From Caulobacteraceae bacterium (lineage in GTDB: Bacteria; Pseudomonadota; Alphaproteobacteria; Caulobacterales; Caulobacteraceae): a stretch of DNA of 43,548 bases. This document shows, in pieces, positions 16,726 to 27,037 of the stretch. The position numbers and the translations under genes were made by a program. How positions within the stretch are numbered: the stretch's first letter is position 1; the number at the start of each line of letters is the position of its first letter. Below the pieces are notes generated by a model. The model was not told the DNA's origin, did no database searches, and saw nothing but the letters and a program-made list of their open reading frames with translations. The DNA lies in contig JAFBAO010000059.1 of NCBI GenBank assembly GCA_019247715.1, positions 1-43,548 on the forward strand. Reading direction: 5' to 3'.

Positions 16726-18660
16726 ATGGCTTCACGGGAAACCCCCGCCGAGATCTTCAAGCGCGCCCTGGCCCACGCGGCGCGGTCGCTTGCCGAGCAG
16801 CCCGACCTGGAAGTGGTCTTCTCCGGGGACGGGCCGAGCCTCTCAGGGCATCGGGCGGTCCTGCCACATCCTCCGCGCGAGCTCGCAGGGCCTGAGACAA
16901 GCCGCATCCGCGGCCTCGCCGACCAGCTGGCGCTGCGGGTCGCGCACCACGACGAGTCGCTCCACAATCGCTCGCGCCCGAGCTCGCCGGAAGGCGCTCA
17001 GGTCTACGATGCGCTAGAGCAGGCCCGCGTGGAGGCCATCGGCGCCCTCGCCCTCAACGGGGTGCGCGCCAATCTGGCGGCCGTCTGGGAGCAGGCCGCC
17101 CAGCGCAAGGGGCTGGACCGCCTCGCCGACGCCGCATCCGCCCCGATCGCCGACATCCTGGCGCTCATCGCCCGCCAGCGCCTCACGGGCGACCCGCCGC
17201 CGGCCTCGGCGCGGGCCGCGGTCGACGCCCTCCGCGCCCAGATCGAGACCAAGGCGGGGGTGGATCTCGACAAGCTCGCGGCCGCCCTCAACGACCAGAG
17301 GGCTTTCGGCCGCGTCGCCCGCGCGATCGTCCGCGACCTCGACCTTGGCGACGATGTGGGCGACGTGCTCGACGAACGCGACGAGCAGGACACCGACGAG
17401 GGCGAAGCCCAAGCGGCGAACGAAGGGGAAGGCGAGGGAGAAGAGCAATCCCTCGAAGGCGCAAGCGCCGAGGAAAGCGATCGGACCAAGCAGGACTCAG
17501 ACGCTTCCGACGCCGCCTTCGCGGAGCTGGAAGAGGACGAAACCGGCCAGCCGCCTGACGACGACCTCGACACCAGCGAGGGCGACCGCCCCGCCCGCCC
17601 GGAATTCCGCGACGCCGGCCTGGCCGAACCCGCCTACAAGATCTACACCACCGAGCACGACGAGACCGTCGCGGCCGAGGATCTTTGCGACGCGGACGAG
17701 CTGGGCCGCCTGCGCGCCTACCTCGATCAGCAGCTCGCCAATCTCTCCAACGTCGTGGCGAGGCTCGCCAATCGCCTGCAGCGCCGACTGCTCGCCAAGC
17801 AGAACCGCTCCTGGACGTTCGACCTCGAGGAAGGCCTGCTCGACGTCTCCCGTCTCACCCGCGTGGTGGTCGACCCCACCGCCCCGCTTTCGTTCAAGCA
17901 GGAGGAGGACACCGAGTTCCGCGACACGGTGGTCACCTTGCTGATCGACAATTCCGGATCGATGCGCGGCCGGCCGATCATGGTGGCCGCCGTCTGCGCC
18001 GACATCCTGGCGCGGACCCTGGAGCGTTGCGGCGTCAAGGTGGAGATCCTCGGCTTCACGACCCGCGCCTGGAAGGGCGGGGCTTCGCGCGACGACTGGC
18101 TGCGCAACGGCAAGCCGCCATCGCCTGGCCGGCTGAACGACCTTCGCCACATCATCTACAAGTCCGCTGACGCACCCTGGCGCAGAGCCCGAAAGAACCT
18201 CGGGTTGATGATGCGCGAAGGGCTCCTCAAGGAGAACATCGACGGCGAGGCGCTGATGTGGGCCCACCAGCGGCTGATCGGACGGACCGAGCAGCGACGG
18301 ATCCTGCTCGTGATCTCGGACGGCGCGCCGGTGGACGACTCCACCCTCTCGGTGAACTCCGGGCACTATCTGGAGCGGCACCTTCGGCGGGTGATCGGCG
18401 AGATCGAGGCCAAGAGCCCCGTGGAGCTGATCGCCATCGGCATCGGCCACGACGTCACCCGCTACTACCGGCGGGCCGTGACCATCGTCGACGTGGAGCA
18501 ACTCGGCGGGGCCATCGTCGAACAGCTCGCCGCCCTCTTCGAGGAGGAGCCGCGGAGCCCCACCAAGGCGGCGATCGATCTGCTGAAGGCGCCGCCCGCC
18601 GCGCACGCGCCGCCGCCGAAGCCCGGCCCCGCCCGCCGCGTGCGAGGCCCCGTCGTATGA
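16726..18660 (+). CDS. cobT: Aerobic cobaltochelatase subunit CobT
   Basis: 644-residue large subunit of the aerobic cobaltochelatase CobNST, which inserts cobalt into hydrogenobyrinate a,c-diamide for cobalamin synthesis. The N-terminal ~230 residues are helical with [20 protein letters not shown]. An acidic Glu/Asp-rich linker follows (~225-290), then the CobT-specific segment [20 protein letters not shown], and a C-terminal von Willebrand A domain with MIDAS motif [15 protein letters not shown] (first Asp near residue 408) and [14 protein letters not shown]. CobS, the AAA+ partner, is not adjacent in this window. The stop lies four bases before the next ATG, so it is probably co-transcribed with the lactate dehydrogenase-like gene. 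Confidence 0.95.
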   Translation: MASRETPAEIFKRALAHAARSLAEQPDLEVVFSGDGPSLSGHRAVLPHPPRELAGPETSRIRGLADQLALRVAHHDESLHNRSRPSSPEGAQVYDALEQARVEAIGALALNGVRANLAAVWEQAAQRKGLDRLADAASAPIADILALIARQRLTGDPPPASARAAVDALRAQIETKAGVDLDKLAAALNDQRAFGRVARAIVRDLDLGDDVGDVLDERDEQDTDEGEAQAANEGEGEGEEQSLEGASAEESDRTKQDSDASDAAFAELEEDETGQPPDDDLDTSEGDRPARPEFRDAGLAEPAYKIYTTEHDETVAAEDLCDADELGRLRAYLDQQLANLSNVVARLANRLQRRLLAKQNRSWTFDLEEGLLDVSRLTRVVVDPTAPLSFKQEEDTEFRDTVVTLLIDNSGSMRGRPIMVAAVCADILARTLERCGVKVEILGFTTRAWKGGASRDDWLRNGKPPSPGRLNDLRHIIYKSADAPWRRARKNLGLMMREGLLKENIDGEALMWAHQRLIGRTEQRRILLVISDGAPVDDSTLSVNSGHYLERHLRRVIGEIEAKSPVELIAIGIGHDVTRYYRRAVTIVDVEQLGGAIVEQLAALFEEEPRSPTKAAIDLLKAPPAAHAPPPKPGPARRVRGPVV

Positions 18661-18664
18661 GCCG

Positions 18665-19804
18665 ATGAAGCCCGCCTCGGTCTCCGACTATCGCGAGGCG
18701 GCCCGCCGGCGACTCCCGCGCGTGCTGTTCGACTACATCGACGGCGGCTCTTACGCCGAGCAGACCCTGGCGGCCAACGTCGCCGACCTGCAGGGGCTGA
18801 AACTGCGCCAGCGCGTGTTGCGCGACGTTTCCAAGGCCCGGATGGAGGTCGAGCTCTTCGGCCAGAGCCTCGCCATGCCGCTGGTGCTCTCCCCGGTCGG
18901 GCTGGCGGGAATGTACGCGCGGCGCGGCGAAGCCCAGGCGGCGCGGGCGGCCAAGGCGGCGGGCGTCCCCTTTTGCCTCTCCACCATGGGGGTGTGCTCG
19001 GTGGGAGAGGTCGCAGAGGCGGCTGGCGCCCCGCCCTGGTTCCAGCTCTACATGATCCGCGACCGCGGCTTCATGGCCGAGGTGCTGGCGCGCGTCGCCG
19101 AGGCGGGATGCCCGGTCCTGGTCTTCACCATCGATCTGCCGATGCCAGGCGCGCGCTACCGGGACGTCCGCAACGGGATGGTGGGTGGAAACGCCCGCCA
19201 ACGGCTCGCCCAGTCGCTCGACGGGCTTACCCGGCCGGGCTGGCTTTGGGACGTGCAGCTCAACGGCGGACCGCACACCCTGGCCACCGTGCACGGGGCG
19301 GCGAAGGACCTGAAGCGGCTGATGGAGTTCTGGACCTGGGTCGCGAAGAGCTTCGACGCCTCGCTCACCTGGGACGACATCGGCTGGATCCGGGAGCGAT
19401 GGAAGGGACCTCTGATCCTCAAGGGCGTCCTGGATCCAGCCGACGCCGAGGAGGCGGCGCGCTGCGGGGCGGACGGACTGGTGGTCTCCAACCACGGCGG
19501 GCGCCAGCTCGACGGCGTCCCCTCCTCCATCGCCGCCTTGCCGGCGATCGCCGAGGCGGTGGGCGAGCGGCTGACGGTGCTGATGGATGGGGGCGTACGC
19601 TCGGGGCTCGACGTCCTGAAGGCGCTGGCCTGCGGGGCCAAGGCCTGCCTGATCGGCCGCGCCTGGGCGTGGTCGCTAGGCGCCGGAGGCGAACCGGCGG
19701 TGGCGGACATGCTCCACATCATCCGCCGAGAACTGAGGATGGCGATGGCCCTGACGGGCTGCGTCGATCTTCGCGAAGCCGGGCCGGACCTGCTGGCCCG
19801 CTAA
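18665..19804 (+). CDS. lldD: FMN-dependent alpha-hydroxy acid dehydrogenase (LldD-type L-lactate dehydrogenase)
   Basis: 379-residue FMN TIM barrel oxidising L-2-hydroxy acids to 2-oxo acids, with electrons going to the quinone pool. The N terminus MKPASVSDYREAARRRLPRV is followed by FDYIDGGSYAEQT. Other motifs are MPLVLSPVGLAGMYARRGE, PPWFQLYMIRDRGFM, LVFTIDLPMPGARYRD, and SNHGGRQLDGVPSS with the catalytic His near residue 277. The phosphate site LMDGGVRSGLDVLKALACGA and CLIGRAWAWSLGAGGE complete the barrel. The length matches E. coli LldD (396). Lactate is the likeliest substrate, but mandelate or glycolate-type acids are possible. It sits four bases after cobT and converges with rpmB across six bases. 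Confidence 0.92.
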   Translation: MKPASVSDYREAARRRLPRVLFDYIDGGSYAEQTLAANVADLQGLKLRQRVLRDVSKARMEVELFGQSLAMPLVLSPVGLAGMYARRGEAQAARAAKAAGVPFCLSTMGVCSVGEVAEAAGAPPWFQLYMIRDRGFMAEVLARVAEAGCPVLVFTIDLPMPGARYRDVRNGMVGGNARQRLAQSLDGLTRPGWLWDVQLNGGPHTLATVHGAAKDLKRLMEFWTWVAKSFDASLTWDDIGWIRERWKGPLILKGVLDPADAEEAARCGADGLVVSNHGGRQLDGVPSSIAALPAIAEAVGERLTVLMDGGVRSGLDVLKALACGAKACLIGRAWAWSLGAGGEPAVADMLHIIRRELRMAMALTGCVDLREAGPDLLAR

Positions 19805-19810
19805 ACCGGG

Positions 19811-20098
19811 TCAGGCCGCGGCTTGCTTGGCCTTCAGCAGGCGCTTGATCTTCCGCGCCCGAAGCGAAAGCTGTTCGTCGCGGGCCTTCAGCAAATAGGC
19901 GTCGAGCCCGCCCTTGTAGTCCACCGTGCGCAGGGCCGCGTTGGTGATCCGCAGAGAGAAGGTCTGGCCGAGCGCCTCGCTGTGGAGCGTCACCGGGGCC
20001 AGCGCCGGCAGGAATCGCCGTTTCGACTTGATGTTCGAGTGGCTCACGTGATGGCCGACCATGGGGCCAACCCCCGTGAGTTCGCAGCGCCGGGACAT
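19811..20098 (-). CDS. rpmB: 50S ribosomal protein L28
   Basis: 95-residue ribosomal protein beginning [20 protein letters not shown] and continuing [20 protein letters not shown], the L28 signature. The internal [20 protein letters not shown] segment and basic C terminus are typical of the alphaproteobacterial form (~95-100 residues). Its stop is six bases from the stop of the convergent lldD-like gene, with no hairpin terminator between them. Confidence 0.97.
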   Translation of the reverse strand: MSRRCELTGVGPMVGHHVSHSNIKSKRRFLPALAPVTLHSEALGQTFSLRITNAALRTVDYKGGLDAYLLKARDEQLSLRARKIKRLLKAKQAAA

Positions 20099-20497
20099 GA
20101 CGAGCAGCCTTAGAGAAGCCGAGCGCGATGAAAAGGGCCGTCGCGCGGGAGGCGGCGATATAGGGGAAACGGCTCGCGGGCGTCAACCCTGGAGGAGGAC
20201 CCCGTCAGCCCTCGCCTGGGCCAGCGGATCTGCTCGTCCGGACGGTGATAGGCGAACCGACCCGACCTTGCCCCCTCCGGCGAAGGTTTTCGAAGCGTTG
20301 CGAAGCATGGTTAACCGACGGAACGGTGGTGAAACGAATCATGTCCGAATCGCTGACCCGGCGCGATTCAGTCTTTGTTCTGCACAACATCTTGTATCTC
20401 AAAGAATTTCGGACACAAGAGCAGGCCTGACCTCACCTCTTCGGGAGCCGGAGCGCCGCCGATTGCCCTCGCCCGAGTCTTCGCCCACATCTAGGAC
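20099..20497. other. 399-bp intergenic region with clustered GANTC sites
   Basis: Divergent space between rpmB and the SUV3-like helicase. It contains TTAACC at 20311-20316 (a CtrA-like half site) and three GANTC sites within 34 bp (20336-20340, 20347-20351, 20365-20369), followed by an AT-richer stretch (20368-20410) including TTGTTC and TGTATCT, which may be a promoter for the helicase operon. A 29-codon ATG frame at 20341-20430 lacks a ribosome site and is not annotated. No RNA gene is evident. Confidence 0.5.
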
Positions 20498-23012
<2,515 letters not shown>

Positions 23013-23020
<8 letters not shown>

Positions 23021-23297
23021 GGAATCCTTGCGGGTCGACGTCTGGTTGTGGCGCGCCAGGCTCTTCAAGACGCGGTCCCTGGCCGCCAAGGTGGTCGGGG
23101 AGGGACGGGTGCGGCTCAGCCGGGCAGGTGTCGAGACCCGGCTCGACAAGCCGGCTCGGACGGTGAAGGTGGGCGACGGTCTGGTCTTCGCCCTGGCGGG
23201 CCGCCTGCAAGCCGTGCGGATCGAGGCCCTGGGCGTTCGACGGGGTCCCCCGGCCGAGGCGCGGACACTCTATACGCAGCTGGAGACGGACGGCTGA
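23013..23297 (+). CDS. S4-domain RNA-binding protein (Hsp15/HslR-like)
   Basis: 94-residue protein starting MSEESLRVDVWLWRARLFKT, a classic S4 domain (RVDVWLWRARLFKTRSLA, then VGEGRVRLSRAGVETRLDKP and VKVGDGLVFAL). E. coli Hsp15 of this family binds stalled 50S subunits carrying nascent chains. The start lies inside the end of the SUV3-like gene, consistent with translational coupling. Function is by family only. Confidence 0.9.
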
Positions 23298-23404
23298 AGC
23301 GCGCCTAGCCGTCAGAAAACCTGAAGGGCCATCGACGTGCTCGCCATTGACAAGGCCGGCCCCGGGCTGACAAACACCCGCGCCCGCCCCCACCCGAGCC
23401 CCAG

Positions 23405-23746
23405 ATGACCTACATCGTCACCGATCCCTGCATCAAATGTAAGTACATGGATTGCGTCGAGGTGTGCCCGGTCGATTGCTTCTACGAGGGCGAGAACTTT
23501 CTGGTCATCAATCCGGACGAATGCATCGATTGCGGGGTCTGCGAGCCTGAGTGTCCGGTCGACGCGATCAAGCCGGACACGGAGGATGAGTCCGACGGCA
23601 AGTGGCTGCGGATCAACACCGAGTACTCCAAGAGCTGGCCCAACATAACGCTCAAGGGCGAGCCGCCCTCCGACGCCGAAGCTTTCGAACGTGAGACGAA
23701 CAAGTTCGAACGCTACTTTAGCGAGAAACGCGGCGCGGGATCCTGA
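23405..23746 (+). CDS. fdxA: 7Fe ferredoxin FdxA
   Basis: 113-residue ferredoxin with one 3Fe-4S and one 4Fe-4S cluster, like Azotobacter FdI. Starting [20 protein letters not shown], cysteines at 9, 17 and 50 fit the 3Fe cluster, and 21, 40, 43 and 46 ([12 protein letters not shown]) the 4Fe cluster. The C-terminal extension with [19 protein letters not shown] is typical of FdxA. It follows the S4 gene by 107 bp, an arrangement (helicase, S4, fdxA, carD) I recall from other alphaproteobacteria. Role: low-potential electron transfer; the partner is unknown. Confidence 0.97.
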   Translation: MTYIVTDPCIKCKYMDCVEVCPVDCFYEGENFLVINPDECIDCGVCEPECPVDAIKPDTEDESDGKWLRINTEYSKSWPNITLKGEPPSDAEAFERETNKFERYFSEKRGAGS

Positions 23747-24060
23747 AAGCGTCGCCGCGCTTTCGGCCGCGCGCTCGCGGCCGCCCGCCGGCCCTTTGCG
23801 ACAAACCTTTCAATCCGCTCGGTTTTGTGTTACCATCACAGATGATGCAGAGGGGTGGATGACTCTCACCTCCTGTGTCGCGTGGAAAACAACGCCAATC
23901 CTTCCTCTTCGGCCCTTCAGGCGAGGAGAAGGCGTCCCTTGCGGACGACCCCAGATCGATGCGACGGCCGCCCGCCCTTTCGCGGACGCGGGGCTGTTGT
24001 CGCGCCGGCTGGAGGGATTGGACGCGCCGTGGGTGGGCGGCGCGATTGAAAGGAACGGAC
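23747..24060. other. 314-bp intergenic region with perfect hairpin after fdxA
   Basis: CGGCCGCG (23764-23771), a CGCT loop and CGCGGCCG (23776-23783) form a perfect 8-bp stem 18 bases after the fdxA stop. No T run follows, so it may be an mRNA 3' stabiliser or a Rho-type end. An AT-richer segment around 23800-23850 (ACAAACCTTTCAATCC, GGTTTTGTGTTACC) probably holds the carD promoter; I cannot place -35/-10 boxes with confidence. Confidence 0.45.
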
Positions 24061-24573
24061 ATGACTGTGGGCGTCAAGATCGAACTGGAATTCAAGGTCG
24101 GCGACAGCGTCGTCTACCCGGCCCACGGCGTGGGCGCGGTGGTGGGCGTCGAACACCAGGAAGTCGCCGGGATTTCGCTCGAGGTCTACGTGATCACCTT
24201 CGACCATGAAAAGATGACGCTGCGGGTGCCGACCAAGAAGGCCCGCACGGCCGGGCTGCGCGCGCTCGCCGGCAGCAACGTGGTCTCCCAGGCGCTCACC
24301 ACCCTGAAGGGCCGCGCCCGCATCAAGCGCACCATGTGGAGCCGGCGGGCCCAGGAATACGAGGCCAAGATCAACTCCGGCGATCTGATTTCGATCGCCG
24401 AAGTGGTCCGCGACCTGCACCGCTCGGAGAGCCAGCCCGAACAATCCTATTCGGAGCGTCAGCTTTACGAATCGGCCCTGGACCGCATGGCGCGCGAGGT
24501 GGCGGCCATCGAGCAGATCGACCGCGAGGCCGCGATCGGGATCCTCCACCGGAGTCTGCAGAAGGCCGCCTGA
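24061..24573 (+). CDS. CarD-family transcription regulator (CdnL type)
   Basis: 170-residue protein binding RNA polymerase beta and stabilising open promoter complexes, notably at rRNA promoters. ATG 24061 has GAAAGGA upstream. The N-terminal Tudor-like interaction domain has FKVGDSVVYPAHGVGAVVGV and VITFDHEKMTLRVPTKKA. The helical C-terminal domain includes RTMWSRRAQEYEAKINSGDL and IAEVVRDLHRSESQPEQSYS, then ERQLYESALDRMAREVAAIE. In Caulobacter, CdnL supports growth and metabolism and is regulated by ClpXP through its C terminus; here the C terminus ends LQKAA, like that degron. It is followed by a clear terminator. Confidence 0.95.
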   Translation: MTVGVKIELEFKVGDSVVYPAHGVGAVVGVEHQEVAGISLEVYVITFDHEKMTLRVPTKKARTAGLRALAGSNVVSQALTTLKGRARIKRTMWSRRAQEYEAKINSGDLISIAEVVRDLHRSESQPEQSYSERQLYESALDRMAREVAAIEQIDREAAIGILHRSLQKAA

Positions 24574-24602
24574 GCGGTCCATCGCCTCCAGCATCACCGA
24601 AG

Positions 24603-24629
24603 ACGCCTGGCCGCCCGCGAGGCGTTTTT
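24603..24629 (+). terminator. Intrinsic terminator after carD
   Basis: Stem ACGCCT (24603-24608) / AGGCGT (24620-24625) with an 11-base loop, running into a T tract (24625-24629). It sits 30 bases after the carD stop and before the 3' end of the convergent dctA gene. This is the best intrinsic terminator in the window. Confidence 0.75.
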
Positions 24630-24655
24630 CGTATCCGGCCCCGACCGCCGCGCGC

Positions 24656-25945
24656 TCAGGCCGGCTTCGCCTCCGGAAGGAGGGGCGCGGCCGACCCACG
24701 GCGGAGCGCCTGCGACAGGGCCTGGCGGTCGAGAACGCCCTCCCAGCGGGACACCACCAGGGCGGCCACGGCGTTGCCGATGACGTTGGTCAGGGCCCGG
24801 CACTCGCTCATGAACTTGTCGACGCCCACCACCAGCACCATGGCCGCCACCGGCACCGCCGGGACGACGGCCAGCGTCGCGGCGAGGGTGACGAAACCGG
24901 CGCCGGCGACCCCGCTCGCCCCCTTGGAGGTGAGCATGGCCACCGCCAGCAGGGTCAGCTCCTGCCCCCAGCTCAGATGGGTGTTGGTCGCCTGGGCGAG
25001 GAACAGGCTCGCCAGCGTCATGTAGATGTTGGTGCCGTCCAGGTTGAAGCTGTAGCCGGCCGGCACGACGAGGCCGACCACCTCCGCCGGCGCGCCCAGC
25101 CGCTGAAGCTTGGCCATCAACTGCGGCAGGACCGCCTCGGAAGAAGACGCCCCCAGAACGATCAGCAGCTCTTCGCGCAGATAGGAAAGCAGCCTGAAGA
25201 TCGAAAAGCCGGCCAAGAGGCCGATGAGGCCGAGCCCGAGCACGACGAAGAGGGCCGCGGTTAGGTAGAAGCTCCCCACGAGGGCGGCGAGCTTGGCGAG
25301 CGCCGCCAGCCCGTATTTCCCGACCGTGAAGGCCATGGCGCCGAAGGCTCCTACGGGAGCGGCGCGCACCACGATGCGGATCACCCCGAAGAAGACCTCG
25401 CCCGCCTTCTCGACCACCGCGACCGCCGCCGCCCCGGTCTCGCCCATTCTGGCGACGGCGAACCCCACGAGGATCGCCACCAGGAGCACCTGCAGGATGT
25501 CGCCTTCGGCCAGTGCCCCGAAGAAGGTCCCCGGGATGATCGCCAGCAGGTAGTCCGAAACGACGCCGAGGTGGCTGGCCTTGCCGACGTAGTCGGCCAC
25601 GGCTTTCGGATCGAGGCTGTGCGGGTCGACGTTGAAGCCCGCCCCCGGCTTCGCCAGCTCGGCGACCGCGAGGCCGATCAGGAGGGCGAGGGTGGAGACC
25701 GATTCGAAGTAGATCAGCGCTTTGACCCCGACCCGGCCGAGGCGGCCCACGTCGCCGGCCTTGGCGATCGCCCCCGCCACCGTGCAGAAGATGATGGGGG
25801 CGATCAGCATCTTGATCAGCTTGACGAAGCCGTCGCCGAGCGGCTTCAAGGCCGCCCCGAAGCTCGGCCACAGGACCCCGACCGCGATCCCCAGCGCGAT
25901 GCCGATCAGCACCTGGACGTACAAGGACTTGATCGTCCGCAGCAC
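24656..25945 (-). CDS. dctA: C4-dicarboxylate/H+(Na+) symporter
   Basis: 429-residue inner-membrane transporter of the DAACS family, taking up succinate, fumarate and malate. Start GTG 25945 ([19 protein letters not shown]) places the first membrane helix as in other DctA proteins. Signature segments are [20 protein letters not shown] (re-entrant loop with SSS), [19 protein letters not shown], the [20 protein letters not shown] loop and [20 protein letters not shown]. Length matches DctA (420-450). It is transcribed divergently from mlaA (147 bp apart). No DctB/DctD sensor pair is nearby. Glutamate or aspartate transport is possible, since GltP belongs to the same family. Confidence 0.9.
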   Translation of the reverse strand: MLRTIKSLYVQVLIGIALGIAVGVLWPSFGAALKPLGDGFVKLIKMLIAPIIFCTVAGAIAKAGDVGRLGRVGVKALIYFESVSTLALLIGLAVAELAKPGAGFNVDPHSLDPKAVADYVGKASHLGVVSDYLLAIIPGTFFGALAEGDILQVLLVAILVGFAVARMGETGAAAVAVVEKAGEVFFGVIRIVVRAAPVGAFGAMAFTVGKYGLAALAKLAALVGSFYLTAALFVVLGLGLIGLLAGFSIFRLLSYLREELLIVLGASSSEAVLPQLMAKLQRLGAPAEVVGLVVPAGYSFNLDGTNIYMTLASLFLAQATNTHLSWGQELTLLAVAMLTSKGASGVAGAGFVTLAATLAVVPAVPVAAMVLVVGVDKFMSECRALTNVIGNAVAALVVSRWEGVLDRQALSQALRRGSAAPLLPEAKPA

Positions 25946-26092
25946 CCTCGAAGCCCCCGCCGGAAAAGGCGCTGACCCTATCGTCCGGCGTCCGGCGTGG
26001 CCAGCCGGGCCACGGCGGCGGGTTCGAAGGACCCCAATTTCCAGCCGGCCCTTGAGTCTCGCCCGCCGGTCTGCGAACAAGCCCCCTCACTC

Positions 26093-27037
26093 GTGGCGCT
26101 GACGCCGCCGGAGCCGCCCTTGCGCCCTGCCCGCCTGTATCTGATCGCCATCGTCTATCTCGCGATCGGCGTCTCGGCCGCCCAAGCCGCCGCGCCCGGT
26201 CGCGTCCCGGAGGACCCGTACGAGCGGACCAACCGGGCGTTCTTCGCATTTCAGCTGAAACTGAACCGCTGGGTCGTCGGGCCCCTCCTGGTGGTCTACC
26301 GGGCCTTGACGCCGGGCCCTATCGGCAAGGCGCTCCATAACCTGATGCTCAACGTCTCCGAACCGGTAATCATCGCCAACGACATCCTGCAGGGTCGCCC
26401 CAAACAGGTGGCGCACGACACCGCACGGCTGGCGACCAACACCACCATCGGCATCGGTGGGCTCCTCGACGTGGCGTCCCGGACGGGCCTGCCCTACCAG
26501 AACAACGACTTCGGCATCACGCTCGGCCGGTGGGGGGCAAAGCCCGGACCCTATCTCTTCATTCCCATGGTGGGACCTTCGACCGTGCGCGACCTCATCG
26601 GCGCGGCGGCCGATGTCGCCCTCAGCCCGCTGACCTTTCTCAGCTATCCGCAAAAGGCCGAGGTCACCGCCGGCGTGACCGTCGTGAGCGGCCTGGACAC
26701 CTTCAACCAATCGGAAAGCCAGCTCGCGACCCTGACCGGAGAAGCCGCCGACCCCTACGCCACCTTGCGGTCGGTCTATCTCCAGAACCGGGCGGCGCAA
26801 GTGAGCGGCGAGGAGTCGCCCGCCCTGCCGCCGCTGGAGGACGAACCTTCCGTCCCGGAAACCGCGGCCCCCAGCCCGGCCCCGGCCGAGGCGCAGCCGC
26901 CGCCGCAGATCGCCCCGCCTCCCGCGGGCGCGGTGGGACCCCAATCTGACGCCGCGTTCGACCCGAACGCACCGGTCGTGACGGGCCGGGATTGGCGGTA
27001 CGACGCCCTGGCCCGCCGCAGCGCGCCGTCGGCGTGA
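26093..27037 (+). CDS. mlaA: MlaA/VacJ-family outer-membrane lipid-asymmetry protein
   Basis: 314-residue homologue of MlaA, the outer-membrane component that removes misplaced phospholipids. Start GTG 26093 gives a signal peptide (ARLYLIAIVYLAIGVSAAQA) without a lipobox cysteine, unlike E. coli MlaA. The core has PEDPYERTNRAFFAFQLKLN, VGPLLVVYRALTPGPIGKAL, then ILQGRPKQVAHDTARLATN and GLPYQNNDFGITLGRWGAKP with GPYLFIPMVGPSTVRDLIG. The C terminus has a Pro/Ala-rich tail of ~80 residues. Its stop overlaps the start of hpnN (GTGA), so the two are co-translated. A start further downstream (TTG near 26118) is possible; the exact N terminus is uncertain. Confidence 0.88.
   Translation: MALTPPEPPLRPARLYLIAIVYLAIGVSAAQAAAPGRVPEDPYERTNRAFFAFQLKLNRWVVGPLLVVYRALTPGPIGKALHNLMLNVSEPVIIANDILQGRPKQVAHDTARLATNTTIGIGGLLDVASRTGLPYQNNDFGITLGRWGAKPGPYLFIPMVGPSTVRDLIGAAADVALSPLTFLSYPQKAEVTAGVTVVSGLDTFNQSESQLATLTGEAADPYATLRSVYLQNRAAQVSGEESPALPPLEDEPSVPETAAPSPAPAEAQPPPQIAPPPAGAVGPQSDAAFDPNAPVVTGRDWRYDALARRSAPSA

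Noticed and set aside
20341..20430. 29-codon frame MSESLTRRDSVFVLHNILYL... upstream of the SUV3-like gene
   Set aside because: No ribosome site and no recognisable homology; more likely part of the promoter region, though it is AT-richer than neighbours.
23764..23783. Intrinsic terminator for fdxA
   Set aside because: The stem is perfect but no T run follows; kept only as a hairpin in the intergenic description.
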